The position numbers were made by a program, and so were the translations under genes. A DNA stretch of 64,000 bases, taken from positions 1,736,001 through 1,800,000 of the forward strand of contig OY760938.1 of assembly GCA_963664255.1 (NCBI GenBank), in the 5' to 3' direction. The DNA comes from G963663775 sp963664255 (lineage in GTDB: Bacteria; Bacillota; Clostridia; Oscillospirales; Butyricicoccaceae). Of this stretch, positions 51,003 through 60,149 are shown piece by piece; the first letter of the stretch is position 1; the number at the start of each line of letters is the position of its first letter. The notes under the pieces were generated by a model. That model saw only the letters and a program-made list of their open reading frames with translations, made no database searches and was not told the origin of the DNA.

Positions 51003-52757
51003 TTGATTTTCGAACTCTTAAATAGCAATGATGAAGTCATAACAAAGATCATATTGCAAAACGATACCCCTGCTACAGGTGGGGTATCAGAAAATATCTT
51101 CTATGAGGATTGGAGATATAAATTTAGAATATATGTTCCTAAAACGGATGTGAATGAGATAGTAGTTTTTTTAGATGAAATGCCCGTAGAACTAACTCGG
51201 ACTCTGGATAGTGACATATGGGTATCAAAGTGTGAAAGGCATTTCGAAAATTATTTTGGGTTGATATCAATAACTGTAAAAATAAACGAACAGTTATTTC
51301 GCAGCAGCCATTACCGCTTGGCTACAAGGAAACAGCAAGATAAAAATATTGAGACTATGATGGATGAGATTGAAAACATGCAGCGAGGATTGCTAGAAGT
51401 TTGTTTTAAAAATTATAGCATTGCAAGACGCAAAAGTGGTCTGTACAATGGAAGCACGCCGGAATCGACAATAGAAATTCACAATAAGCTAATTTGCATG
51501 TTTCAAGAGCAATATGTATTCTTTAGAAAAAGTACAAAATCCAAAATATCCCAAACGGATAGAATACAGAAATTACATAGCGTTAATAGAATGGGTTTGA
51601 ATGAAGTTGTTTGGGTAACACAAAATCCAACGGTACTTAAAGAATGCATCAAGGACTCCAACATTAAGATTAGAGGTCGGAGCTTTTATCCAGAACAAGT
51701 CATGACGCAAAAAGATATAAATACGTTTGATATATATGAAAACAGACAAATACTTGCATTTATTCGCCATCTTAGTGAGCATATTGCGAAAATCAAATAT
51801 ATTATTATGCAGTATAGGACTAAGGCAATACAATCTCTAATTACATCGGAAACTATGGAGCGTGATTATGATATATATTCTAACTCCGTAAATAGGAAGT
51901 TGGTATTAAAATATACGAAGATGGAGAAAGAATTGTCCTATATTCAAGAAGAGTATCAGCGCATATACCACATGTATAACGATATATTTAAGTTGAATAG
52001 CAACACTATATTTGAATCCCCGCGCATTTCATTTACATTTATAAATTTGTTTCACTATAGAACGATATTCGACAATATGGTTTTGTGGTGGAATAATTAC
52101 AGAAGATTAAATTTTGTCGGCGAGTCGTTTTTAATGAGATTGCAACAACTTCCACAAATTTATGAGTATTATTGCTTATTGCGCCTAGTTCATACTATTC
52201 AAGGCTTGGGGTATAAGATTTGTAACAGTGACCTACAGGAACAGAGTGGTGCAGATCACGTATTAAATGATATTTATGAATTTGAAAATGAGTTGCTCCA
52301 ATCAAAGTTAACGCTTTTTTACACGCCTAAAATTGGTCGTGTTCCAGTAGATAATAAACACTTCGATGACTTATATGTGGTAAAGGCTGAGTCTACGTAT
52401 CTTACGCCTGATTATTTAATAAAGTTTGAAAAAGGAGATAAAGTGCTATATGGTATATTAGACGCAAAGTTCACTATCGAAAAAAATGCTACCAAACATT
52501 ATTTGCCTGTAGAGACGTTAAAGTACGTGCATGGCATAGGTTCGACAAAAAATCTTCACAGCATGGTATTCATGTGGTTATTATATCCAGATTTCCATGG
52601 GGAAAAGATTAAGGCAGTGCAGAAACCATTAATAGATCATATTGTGTATCCTTCTGTAGGTGTCTATTCAGTAAATCCAGATGTATCCCAAAGTAACACA
52701 TCTGACTTTTTTAAGAATCTACATGATTTATTTCTGACTTATCCTAATAAACAGTAA
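51003..52757 (+). CDS. DUF2357 / PD-(D/E)XK nuclease, McrC-like partner
   Basis: 584 aa from TTG 51,003 (AGAGGTGA upstream). The N-terminal two-thirds matches the DUF2357 type: an early beta part, then helical region with QDKNIETMMDEIENMQRG and FDIYENRQILAFIRHL. The C-terminal domain shows a PD-(D/E)XK nuclease core: D470 in LTPDYLIKF and D487-A-K489 in YGILDAKF. DUF2357 is also the N-terminal domain of McrC, and such genes usually follow an McrB-like ATPase, as here. Predicted to cut nucleic acid when activated by the AAA+ partner. A terminator follows. Confidence 0.82.
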   Translation: MIFELLNSNDEVITKIILQNDTPATGGVSENIFYEDWRYKFRIYVPKTDVNEIVVFLDEMPVELTRTLDSDIWVSKCERHFENYFGLISITVKINEQLFRSSHYRLATRKQQDKNIETMMDEIENMQRGLLEVCFKNYSIARRKSGLYNGSTPESTIEIHNKLICMFQEQYVFFRKSTKSKISQTDRIQKLHSVNRMGLNEVVWVTQNPTVLKECIKDSNIKIRGRSFYPEQVMTQKDINTFDIYENRQILAFIRHLSEHIAKIKYIIMQYRTKAIQSLITSETMERDYDIYSNSVNRKLVLKYTKMEKELSYIQEEYQRIYHMYNDIFKLNSNTIFESPRISFTFINLFHYRTIFDNMVLWWNNYRRLNFVGESFLMRLQQLPQIYEYYCLLRLVHTIQGLGYKICNSDLQEQSGADHVLNDIYEFENELLQSKLTLFYTPKIGRVPVDNKHFDDLYVVKAESTYLTPDYLIKFEKGDKVLYGILDAKFTIEKNATKHYLPVETLKYVHGIGSTKNLHSMVFMWLLYPDFHGEKIKAVQKPLIDHIVYPSVGVYSVNPDVSQSNTSDFFKNLHDLFLTYPNKQ

Positions 52758-52792
52758 CTATCTTGCTCCAAGACAGTATCAATGAAGAAAAA

Positions 52793-52832
52793 GTCTTGAC
52801 TGGTTCAAAACTGGTCAGGCTTTCTTTTTGCT
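52793..52832 (+). terminator. Terminator of the McrBC-like pair
   Basis: CTTGAC / GTCAGG short stem around 13 nt, followed by CTTTCTTTTTG. The remaining 270 bp to the island end hold no gene that I can support. Confidence 0.55.
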
Positions 52833-53101
52833 TTGGGGTGAAATATCTGATACCGAGCGGGCGTTATTTTACGGCTACTCACACCATGCAATGGCATGGG
52901 TAGAAGCAAAGAAAAGTTCCATTGACACCACTTCCAATTTATGATATTCTATTTTAAACAGTGAAATACGTTCGCTGCTGTGTGAAGATAGCTTCACGCA
53001 AAATCCCATTGAAAACATCTGATAATTGACGGGCATAAAACACTTGAAACCCTTGTAACACAAGGCTTTTCAGAATTTTTAGAAGATTATAGTCTTTTAC
53101 A

Positions 53102-53184
53102 AACGAATGGGGCTACTCCAACAAGGTTCTGATGCTGATTCAGCATATGTCCTCTGTTGACAACGCTTAATTTGTTTGAAACAA
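53102..53184 (+). repeat. Right attachment repeat (attR), displaced 3' end of gap
   Basis: 83 bp matching 33,482-33,564 with one difference. It carries the displaced last 22 codons of gap without the rest of the gene. Beyond it the chromosome resumes with the old gap 3' UTR. Confidence 0.92.
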
Positions 53185-53301
53185 CATATCCAGATTAAGT
53201 AAAAACGTTCTATTATGATTTCTGTTTTCCTTTAACGAAAACCACGATAGCAAAAGATATTTCTATTATGAAACACTTTGCTTAGAAATGATTGAAGGTT
53301 T

Positions 53302-53349
53302 AACACCTCCTGTTTCGGTATACTCTACCGAAATGGGAGGTGTTTTTTT
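53302..53349 (+). terminator. Original terminator of gap, now separated from it
   Basis: AACACCTCC..TTTCGGTA / TACCGAAA..GGGAGGTGTT stem followed by seven T, 118 bp after the displaced gap end. Confidence 0.9.
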
Positions 53350-53362
53350 ATACTTTTGGCGT

Positions 53363-53400
53363 AGAAGCGGTATTCATAACGGCGAATTTGCGGATGCGTT
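53363..53400. mobile_element. Remnant end of the MITE-like repeat
   Basis: AGAAGCGGTATTCATAACGG resembles the terminal repeat of the element at 14,870-15,035 and of the copy at 2348. No second end is seen nearby. Confidence 0.4.
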
Positions 53401-53582
53401 TCGCTGCCAATGACCAAAATTATCGGATAGAACAGCAGACAACTGGGGGAAGCAAATCCAGTATTCGCTAGACGGTCTAAGGGACACGAACAATTAGAAG
53501 ATATGACACCTAGAAATGGGATGAAGTTTTGGAGAAGAATTGTGTTTTCAGCAAAATGCAGTTTTCTTTTTAGGAAAAATAT

Positions 53583-53588
53583 AGTATA
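53583..53588 (+). promoter_or_regulatory. -10 box of the phospho-sugar mutase gene
   Basis: TATAAT about 50 bp before the gene; the -35 region (TTTTCT at 17 bp) is weak. The rest of 53,400-53,580 shows no gene. Confidence 0.45.
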
Positions 53589-53641
53589 ATTGATATGAAT
53601 ATTTTGACGCGTACCACTACTTTTTACATGAGGTGATCTGA

Positions 53642-55369
53642 ATGAGCTACATTGCAGAATATGAACGTTGGCTTTCCCGTCCAGAACTATCCGAAGAGGA
53701 ACGTGCAGAATTGGTGCGCATTCGAGAGGATGCGGGAGAAATCGAAAGCCGTTTCTATGGTCCATTGTCGTTTGGCACAGCAGGTTTGCGGGGAACGCTG
53801 GGCATGGGATGGTATCGCATGAATCGCTTTACGGTGGGACAAGCGACACAGGGGCTGGCAAATCTCGTGGTATCCAACGGAAAGGAAGCGATGGAACGCG
53901 GCGTTGCCATTGCCTATGACTGCCGCCATAAATCTACAGAATTTGCACAATTATCTGCGTGTATCTTGGCTGCAAATGGCGTGAAGGTGCGGTTGTTTGA
54001 TGAATTGCGCCCAACGCCAGAGCTGTCCTTTGCCATTCGCCACTATGGATGCATGGCAGGCATCAATATCACCGCAAGCCACAACCCCAAGGAATATAAC
54101 GGCTACAAAGCCTATTGGGAGGACGGCGCACAGCTGCCGCCCGCGGAAGCGGATGTGGTTGCGAAGGAAATGGCGTCCATCGATTTGTTTGAAGATGTGA
54201 AAACAGGCGATTATGACACGTTTGTGCAAAACGGCATGATTACGATTTTGGGACAAGAAACCGATGAAATCTATTTGGGCGAAGTACTCAAGATGTCGGT
54301 CAATCCGGATTGTGTCAAGCAAGTCGCTGACGAATTTAAACTGGTGTATACGCCGTTTCATGGGGCAGGATACCGCCTTGTGCCGGAAATCTTAAAACGG
54401 TTGGGGTATCAGCACGTGCTGTGCGTGCCGGAGCAGATGCAAATTGATGGCGATTTCCCAACAGTGGTCAGCCCCAATCCGGAAAACAAAGAAGGCTTTG
54501 CGCTCGCCATTGCGCTGGCAAAGGCAAACGATGTGGATTTGATTATTGGCACTGACCCAGATGCAGACCGCACAGGCATTGTGCTGCGCGGACGTGACGG
54601 AGAGTATGTGACGCTGTCCGGCAACCAAGTCGGTGTGCTGCTGATTGAATATCTCATCACCGCAAAAAAGCTGACAGGCACGATGCCAGCACATCCTGCG
54701 GTGCTGAAATCCATTGTCACCACCGAAATGGCACGGGTGGTATGCGAACAAAACAACGTGGATTGCTTCGACACCTTCACCGGCTTTAAGTTCTTGGCAG
54801 AAAAAATTAAAGCGTTGGAAACCGCAAAATCACACGAATACATTTTTGCATATGAAGAATCTTATGGGTACTTATGCGGGGATTATGCGCGGGATAAGGA
54901 CGCTGTGACGGCATCCTTGCTGATTGCGGAGATGGCGGCGTACTATCGCACACGCAGTATGACATTGTATGAAGCGATGGAAAAAATTTATGAAACTTAT
55001 GGATATTTCTCCGAGAAAACCATTTCCATCACAATGCCGGGCGTGGCAGGCTTAACCCGCATGGCGGAACTCATGCAGGAGCTGCGCACGACACCGCTTA
55101 CCACGATTGGAACAGCGGGTGTTGCGGCAGTGCGTGATTATCAAAGCGGCGCGCGCAAGGTGCTGGCAACCGGTGCCGTGGAGCAAATGGAGCTGTCTGG
55201 CTCCAATGTGCTGTATTATGAGCTGGAAGACGGCACAAGCTTTATCATTCGTCCCTCTGGTACAGAACCCAAGGTGAAGGTGTACATCATGGCGCGTGGT
55301 GAAACCCATGCACAGGCAGATGAAAAAGTGAATGCCTTGGTGGGTGCTGCAACAGAAATCGTCAAATAA
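53642..55369 (+). CDS. Phospho-sugar mutase (phosphoglucomutase/phosphomannomutase type)
   Basis: 575-aa alpha-D-phosphohexomutase. Domain 1 has FGTAGLRGTLGMG and the phosphoserine loop GINITASHNPKEYNGYK; domain 2-3 has the metal-binding loop GTDPDADRTGIV; domain 4 ends with the phosphate loop IIRPSGTEPKVKVY. Length and motifs match the PgcA-type phosphoglucomutase of Firmicutes, which interconverts glucose-1- and glucose-6-phosphate. ATG follows TGAGGTGATCTGA. It was originally the gene downstream of gap before the island came in. Confidence 0.93.
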   Translation: MSYIAEYERWLSRPELSEEERAELVRIREDAGEIESRFYGPLSFGTAGLRGTLGMGWYRMNRFTVGQATQGLANLVVSNGKEAMERGVAIAYDCRHKSTEFAQLSACILAANGVKVRLFDELRPTPELSFAIRHYGCMAGINITASHNPKEYNGYKAYWEDGAQLPPAEADVVAKEMASIDLFEDVKTGDYDTFVQNGMITILGQETDEIYLGEVLKMSVNPDCVKQVADEFKLVYTPFHGAGYRLVPEILKRLGYQHVLCVPEQMQIDGDFPTVVSPNPENKEGFALAIALAKANDVDLIIGTDPDADRTGIVLRGRDGEYVTLSGNQVGVLLIEYLITAKKLTGTMPAHPAVLKSIVTTEMARVVCEQNNVDCFDTFTGFKFLAEKIKALETAKSHEYIFAYEESYGYLCGDYARDKDAVTASLLIAEMAAYYRTRSMTLYEAMEKIYETYGYFSEKTISITMPGVAGLTRMAELMQELRTTPLTTIGTAGVAAVRDYQSGARKVLATGAVEQMELSGSNVLYYELEDGTSFIIRPSGTEPKVKVYIMARGETHAQADEKVNALVGAATEIVK

Positions 55370-55392
55370 AAAAGCAATGTGGGGCAAACAAA

Positions 55393-55418
55393 AAATCCTG
55401 TGTTTTCACACAGGATTT
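55393..55418. repeat. Target duplication of IS1182 copy 2 (left), a terminator hairpin
   Basis: AAATCCTGTG-TTTT-CACACAGGATTT, 26 bp, palindromic; identical to 56,990-57,015. Still able to terminate the mutase gene transcript. Confidence 0.9.
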
Positions 55419-56989
55419 CAGCCTGTAGACAAAAGGGTCGAAGCACCTCTGGAATTATGGTATAATTAAACCATAAGGACAGGGGTGTTTTTGATGTATA
55501 TAAAAAAGGACAGAGGACAGCAAAAACAAATAAAATTTGTAAGCATAGAAGATTTGGTACCGAAAGACCACATTTTAAGGGACATCGACAGAGCGATTGA
55601 TTTTAATTTCATATATGACGAAGTAAAAGGACTGTATTCCGAAATAGAATGGGGCAAACCGGGAATCGACCCGGTAGCACTGTTTAAAATAGTGTTCATA
55701 CAATACTTATTCGGAATCCGCAGTATGCGGCAGACCATTAAAGAGATAGAAGTAAATATGGCATACCGCTGGTTCATCGGGTATGATATCGGAGAGAAAA
55801 TCCCCCACTTTTCTACGTTCGGAAAGAACTACACACGCCGATTTGAAGGAACAGATGTGTTTGAACGAATATTCACACATATTTTGAATGAAGCGGTGGA
55901 TTGCGGATTTGTGGATGCAAGCGCGATATTCATAGACGGTACGCACATAAAGGCAAGTGCAAACAAGAAAAAGAGCCAGCCTGCGGAAATTGAAATTCAG
56001 GCAAGAAGCTACCAAAAGCAGTTAGATGAGGAAATCGCAAAAGACCGGGGACTGCACGGAAAAAAGCCGCTGAAAAAGGATGACGGCAATGACGATGACC
56101 AACCGCCCACACCTCCGGCAACAAAAACAATCGCGCAAAGCAAAACAGATCCAGAGTGCGGAATGTTCCACAAGGGAGAACATGAAAAGCAGTTTGCCTA
56201 TGTAGCGAATACCGCATGTGACAAACACAATTTTATACTGGACTTTGTACTGGGTGCAGGAAATATTCATGACAGCATGATGTTCAGCAGTGTATATGAA
56301 AAGGTTTTAAAAAAGTTTCCGGAAATACAGGCTGTTGCGGTAGATGCAGGATACAAAACTCCGGCAATTATGAAAGAAATCATTGACAGTGAAAAAATTC
56401 CTTGTGTGCCATACAAACGTCCAATGACGAAAAAAGGATTCTTTAAAAAGTATGACTTTGTGTATGATGAATATTTTGACTGTGTGTTGTGCCCAAACAA
56501 GCAGGCCCTAACATATTCTACAACCAATCGGGAAGGATACCGTGAATACAAAAGCAACACTGAAATTTGCAAAAATTGTCCTATGCGTTCCCAGTGTACA
56601 GAAAGCAAAGCCTGTCAAAAGGTTGTAACCCGGCATATTTGGGAGCCATACATGGAACTTGCTGAGGATTACCGGCATACTCCCGAGTATCGGGACATTT
56701 ACAAGTTAAGAAGCGAAACCATTGAGCGTGTTTTTGCCGATGCAAAAGAGAAACATGCCATGCGTTATACTCAGCTACGTGGACTGCAAAAGGTGAAAAT
56801 GCAGGTCACGCTTACTTTCGCGTGCATGAATTTAAAAAAGCTGGCGACATGGAAGCGAAGAACGGGCATGCTGCCGCCACCTTTACAACACTTTATCAAT
56901 CAATTGGCCTATTTCTATTGCTTGTTTCTAAATACAAATCAAAAAGGTACTCTACGCGTTGCGTAAAGTACCTTTTTGTCGACGGTCTG
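55419..56989 (+). mobile_element. IS1182-family insertion sequence, copy 2
   Basis: 1571 bp, same ends and apparently the same sequence as copy 1. Inserted at the edge of the bidirectional terminator hairpin between converging genes and flanked by a 26-bp duplication that is the complete hairpin. Confidence 0.92.
55494..56966 (+). CDS. IS1182-family transposase, copy 2
   Basis: 490 aa, translation identical to copy 1 (catalytic D in FIDGTHIKAS, D in AVDAGYKTPA, E in RSETIERVF). Starts at ATG 55,494. This copy lies outside the gap island, in backbone DNA, so the element moved between island and chromosome (direction unknown) recently enough to leave no coding differences. Confidence 0.95.
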   Translation: MYIKKDRGQQKQIKFVSIEDLVPKDHILRDIDRAIDFNFIYDEVKGLYSEIEWGKPGIDPVALFKIVFIQYLFGIRSMRQTIKEIEVNMAYRWFIGYDIGEKIPHFSTFGKNYTRRFEGTDVFERIFTHILNEAVDCGFVDASAIFIDGTHIKASANKKKSQPAEIEIQARSYQKQLDEEIAKDRGLHGKKPLKKDDGNDDDQPPTPPATKTIAQSKTDPECGMFHKGEHEKQFAYVANTACDKHNFILDFVLGAGNIHDSMMFSSVYEKVLKKFPEIQAVAVDAGYKTPAIMKEIIDSEKIPCVPYKRPMTKKGFFKKYDFVYDEYFDCVLCPNKQALTYSTTNREGYREYKSNTEICKNCPMRSQCTESKACQKVVTRHIWEPYMELAEDYRHTPEYRDIYKLRSETIERVFADAKEKHAMRYTQLRGLQKVKMQVTLTFACMNLKKLATWKRRTGMLPPPLQHFINQLAYFYCLFLNTNQKGTLRVA

Positions 56990-57020
56990 AAATCCTGTGT
57001 TTTCACACAGGATTTTTTGT
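56990..57020. terminator. Bidirectional terminator, right target duplication of IS1182 copy 2
   Basis: AAATCCTGTG / CACACAGGATTT followed by TTTTTG on the plus strand; for the RND operon on the minus strand the same stem serves, but its original T-rich flank (AAAAAA at 55,390) now lies beyond the IS. Confidence 0.8.
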
Positions 57021-57035
57021 TTGCAGAGAAAGGGC

Positions 57036-60000
57036 TTAAGCATTTGCTGCTTCGTCAGCATCGGCAGCGGGGTGCTTGCGGTGCTTTCGGCGTGCCATGC
57101 GCTCGGTCAAGCTGTCTAGCAAAGAATAGTAAACCGGCGTAAAGAGCAAGGTCACGATGGTGGAAATCACCATGCCGGAAATCATGACAACTGCCATCGG
57201 CTGCATGGATTCCGAACCCGAACCCAGACCCAATGCCATGGGCAGCAGCCCCAAGCAGGTGGTCATGGTGGTCATCAAAACCGGACGAACACGACGCGGG
57301 CAAGCGTTGATGATGGCGGTGTTTTTATCCTCGCCTTGCTTGCGGCGCGTTTGGATATAGTCAATCAAGACGATGGAGGAGTTAACAACCGTGCCTGCCA
57401 GAATGATGACACCGATGACGGCGGTCATGGAGATGGGATTGTTTGTAATCGGCAGACCGAACATCGCACCCAGCAGACCAACCGGCAGAATCACCATGAC
57501 CATGACGGGCAAAATGAAGGATTCATATTGGGATGCCAAAATGAAATAGACCAGCCCCATAGCAACGAGCAGTGCATAGCCCAAAGATTGCAGAGAATCC
57601 ATGATTTCTTCCATTTCACCACCGGATTCGTAGTTGATGCCGTCAGGGAGCGTATAAGCATCCAAAACCGCCTGCGCCTGCTGATTGAGTGCGCTGGTGT
57701 TGCCGGAAGCAGAGTCGCCTGTGATGGTGATGGTACGGCTTTGGTTGACGCGGTTGATTTCCTGCGGGGTCAAGGTCACCTCAACGTTGGCAATCAAGCT
57801 CAGCGGAATGGTGCCGCCGGAGGAGGTGCTGATGGGGATGGATTTCAGCGCGTCCAGACTCTTGGAGGAAGCGTCATCGCCCTTGACCGTGACGGTGATT
57901 TCGTCACCGCTCATGCGCAATTCAGTGGCGGATTGCCCTGCCAGCTCTGCACGCACCATTGCGCCCACAGATGCCGCATTCAAACCGAATTGCGATGCGG
58001 TCATGGAATTCATGGTCACGTTGACACTCGGCACACGGTCAGAAGCGGAAGAAGAAACATCCACCGCATCGGGAATCTGCTTGAGCTGCTGCACCAAATC
58101 GCTTGCGGTGGCGGTCAGCACGTCATAGTCATCTCCGCGCAGCTCTACGGACAGTGCCGCACCCGACATGGACGACATACCAGAGTTGTCGCTGGACTCG
58201 GTGGTCATTTTTGCGCCTGCAATGTCGGTTAAACGGTTGCGCAGGTCGTTTGCAATTTCAATAGACCCGCGTTTGCGGTCTTTTGCCTCCACAAGGTCGA
58301 CATTGACAGTGACACCGGAGGAGTCTGAGTACATAGATGCTTCGGTGCTGAAGGAAACGCTTTCCGTTTCCGCAATTTGCTCCAGCGCAATGGTGGCAAC
58401 CTTATCTGCAATGGCTTCGGTTTCGGAGAGCTCTGCGCCGACCGGCATTTCGATGGAAACCGCAACGGCACCTTGGTCCATTTCGGGCATCATAATGACA
58501 CCCTTTGTGGCAACCGACACAATGATGCTGAAAATAAAGCCGATAACCATGGCAAAAGAAATAAAGATTGCGACACGGCGTTTGTTGAGGAAAAATTGCA
58601 GCAGCCTTTTATAGCTGCGCATCAGGGGCTTTTCCTGCAGCAAATCCGTGGTGTCCACCGAAGCCATGAGGTGGGAGTCATCCGAACGGTCGAGCAGGAT
58701 GTAGCAAAGCAGCGGCACCAACGTGAGCGCAATAATCAGAGATGTGGTAATGAGCGCCACAATCGTCAGCGCAAATTCACGGAACATCATGCCAACGATG
58801 CCATCCGTCATGCTGATGGGAAGGAATACCGCGATGGTGGTCAGCGAGGAAGCGGTGATTGCCATCGCAACTTCGCCGGTGCCCTCTACGCAGGCATCCC
58901 AACGGCTTTTGCCATCGGTGCGGTAGCGGAAAATATTTTCCAAAACCACAATGGAGTTATCCACAATCATGCCAACGCCCATGCCCATGCCGCCAAGCGA
59001 CATAAGGTTCATGGTCAAATCCAGTGCCTGCATAATCAGAAAAACGGATACAATACAAATCGGCATGGAAATAACCAGAATTGCCGTGGCATTGACGCGC
59101 CGCAGAAAGACAAACAGCACCAGTGCCGACAGCAGCACGCCAAACACAATGTTTTGCGTGACGGAAGCCACGGATTGGTTGATGAAATCAGACTGGTCGC
59201 TGAGCAGTGTCCAGTCCAAAGACGGATTGTCGGCGGTCAGGGCATCCATAGCAGTCTTGGCACGTTCGGCAACCTGCACGGTGTTGACACCAGACTGCTT
59301 GTTGACAGACAACACAATGCAGGGGGTGCCGTTGATTTTTGCAATGCTTTCCTGCTCCTGCGGTGCGAGTGCGACATCTGCCACCTCGGACAGGTGGATG
59401 GAGCCGCCAGACGGCAGCGGAATCATGAGATTTGCAATTTCATCGACCGAGGTAAATTCACCATCGGTGCGGACAGAGAGCGACTGGCTGCCGCTGTCCA
59501 CCGAGCCGGCAGGAATGGAAACGTTTTGGGCATCTAAAATTTGGGTGAGGTAAGAAACGGTCAGTCCGTAGCCTGCCATTTTGTCGGCATAGGTGTTGAT
59601 GGCGACTTCGTTGTCATACCCGCCGGAAACATCAACAGAGGCAACGCCGTCCAGTCGTTCCAGAGAGGGGGCGAGGGTGTCATCGGCAAGCGATTGCAGG
59701 GTGGGCAAATCCGCACCCTTTAGCCCCACCGTTACCACAGGCATGGCATCCACATCGATGGACATGACCATGGGGGTGGATGCATCATCGGGCAGGGTGC
59801 CTTTGACGCGGTCAATTTTATCCCGCAAGTCAATCAAGGCATTGTCCAAATCTGTACCATCGGCAAACTGGATGATAACCATAGAAGAGCCTTCGGAAGA
59901 GGTGGATTGCAGGGTGTCCATGCCCGAAACGCTGGCGCAGGCGGATTCGATGGGACGCGTCACCAGATTTTCGATTTCCTCCGGACCTGCGCCGGAATAA

Positions 60001-60149
60001 GAGGTTTGTACCACTGCCACGGGAATTTCCATGTTGGGATAGAGCGCAAGCGGCAATGAAAAATATGCCATGACGCCAAAGATAACGATGATGATACACG
60101 CCAAAGTGGTGGCAACGCGATGTTTGATGGAAAAAGCAGCTATTCTCAT
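57036..60149 (-). CDS. RND-family efflux permease
   Basis: 1037-aa AcrB-like RND transporter, proton-driven drug or lipid-like export. Twelve membrane helices: TM1 near residues 13-32, the central TM4 region GMGMGVGMIVDNSIVVLENIFR with the proton-relay aspartate, and the second-half repeat ending GTVVNSSIVLIDYI. Two large extracytoplasmic loops carry the porter domains. The protein ends in a basic/acidic tail (RRKHRKHPAADADEAANA). ATG overlaps the stop of the adaptor gene by 4 bp, so the two are coupled. Last gene of the tripartite operon. Confidence 0.95.
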   Translation of the reverse strand: MRIAAFSIKHRVATTLACIIIVIFGVMAYFSLPLALYPNMEIPVAVVQTSYSGAGPEEIENLVTRPIESACASVSGMDTLQSTSSEGSSMVIIQFADGTDLDNALIDLRDKIDRVKGTLPDDASTPMVMSIDVDAMPVVTVGLKGADLPTLQSLADDTLAPSLERLDGVASVDVSGGYDNEVAINTYADKMAGYGLTVSYLTQILDAQNVSIPAGSVDSGSQSLSVRTDGEFTSVDEIANLMIPLPSGGSIHLSEVADVALAPQEQESIAKINGTPCIVLSVNKQSGVNTVQVAERAKTAMDALTADNPSLDWTLLSDQSDFINQSVASVTQNIVFGVLLSALVLFVFLRRVNATAILVISMPICIVSVFLIMQALDLTMNLMSLGGMGMGVGMIVDNSIVVLENIFRYRTDGKSRWDACVEGTGEVAMAITASSLTTIAVFLPISMTDGIVGMMFREFALTIVALITTSLIIALTLVPLLCYILLDRSDDSHLMASVDTTDLLQEKPLMRSYKRLLQFFLNKRRVAIFISFAMVIGFIFSIIVSVATKGVIMMPEMDQGAVAVSIEMPVGAELSETEAIADKVATIALEQIAETESVSFSTEASMYSDSSGVTVNVDLVEAKDRKRGSIEIANDLRNRLTDIAGAKMTTESSDNSGMSSMSGAALSVELRGDDYDVLTATASDLVQQLKQIPDAVDVSSSASDRVPSVNVTMNSMTASQFGLNAASVGAMVRAELAGQSATELRMSGDEITVTVKGDDASSKSLDALKSIPISTSSGGTIPLSLIANVEVTLTPQEINRVNQSRTITITGDSASGNTSALNQQAQAVLDAYTLPDGINYESGGEMEEIMDSLQSLGYALLVAMGLVYFILASQYESFILPVMVMVILPVGLLGAMFGLPITNNPISMTAVIGVIILAGTVVNSSIVLIDYIQTRRKQGEDKNTAIINACPRRVRPVLMTTMTTCLGLLPMALGLGSGSESMQPMAVVMISGMVISTIVTLLFTPVYYSLLDSLTERMARRKHRKHPAADADEAANA

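Larger units (their letters stand above)
33482..53184. mobile_element. Integrative genomic island inserted in the 3' end of gap
   Basis: About 19.6 kb between direct repeats made of the gap 3' end, with a tyrosine recombinase at one end. The interior is visibly richer in A+T than the flanks and lacks housekeeping genes. Contents: recombinase, HTH regulators, ParB-like protein with J-domain, resolvase, two insertion sequences, decayed segments, and a McrB-like/DUF2357 pair. No relaxase, coupling protein or type IV secretion gene is recognised, so it is probably a mobilisable or satellite-type element, possibly partly decayed. Confidence 0.9.

Noticed and set aside
33482..53184. Conjugative transposon (ICE)
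   Set aside because: No relaxase, coupling ATPase or VirB4-like gene can be recognised.
53490..53505. GGGACACGAAC near the mutase gene as another partition-type box
   Set aside because: A single copy outside the island; chance is sufficient.
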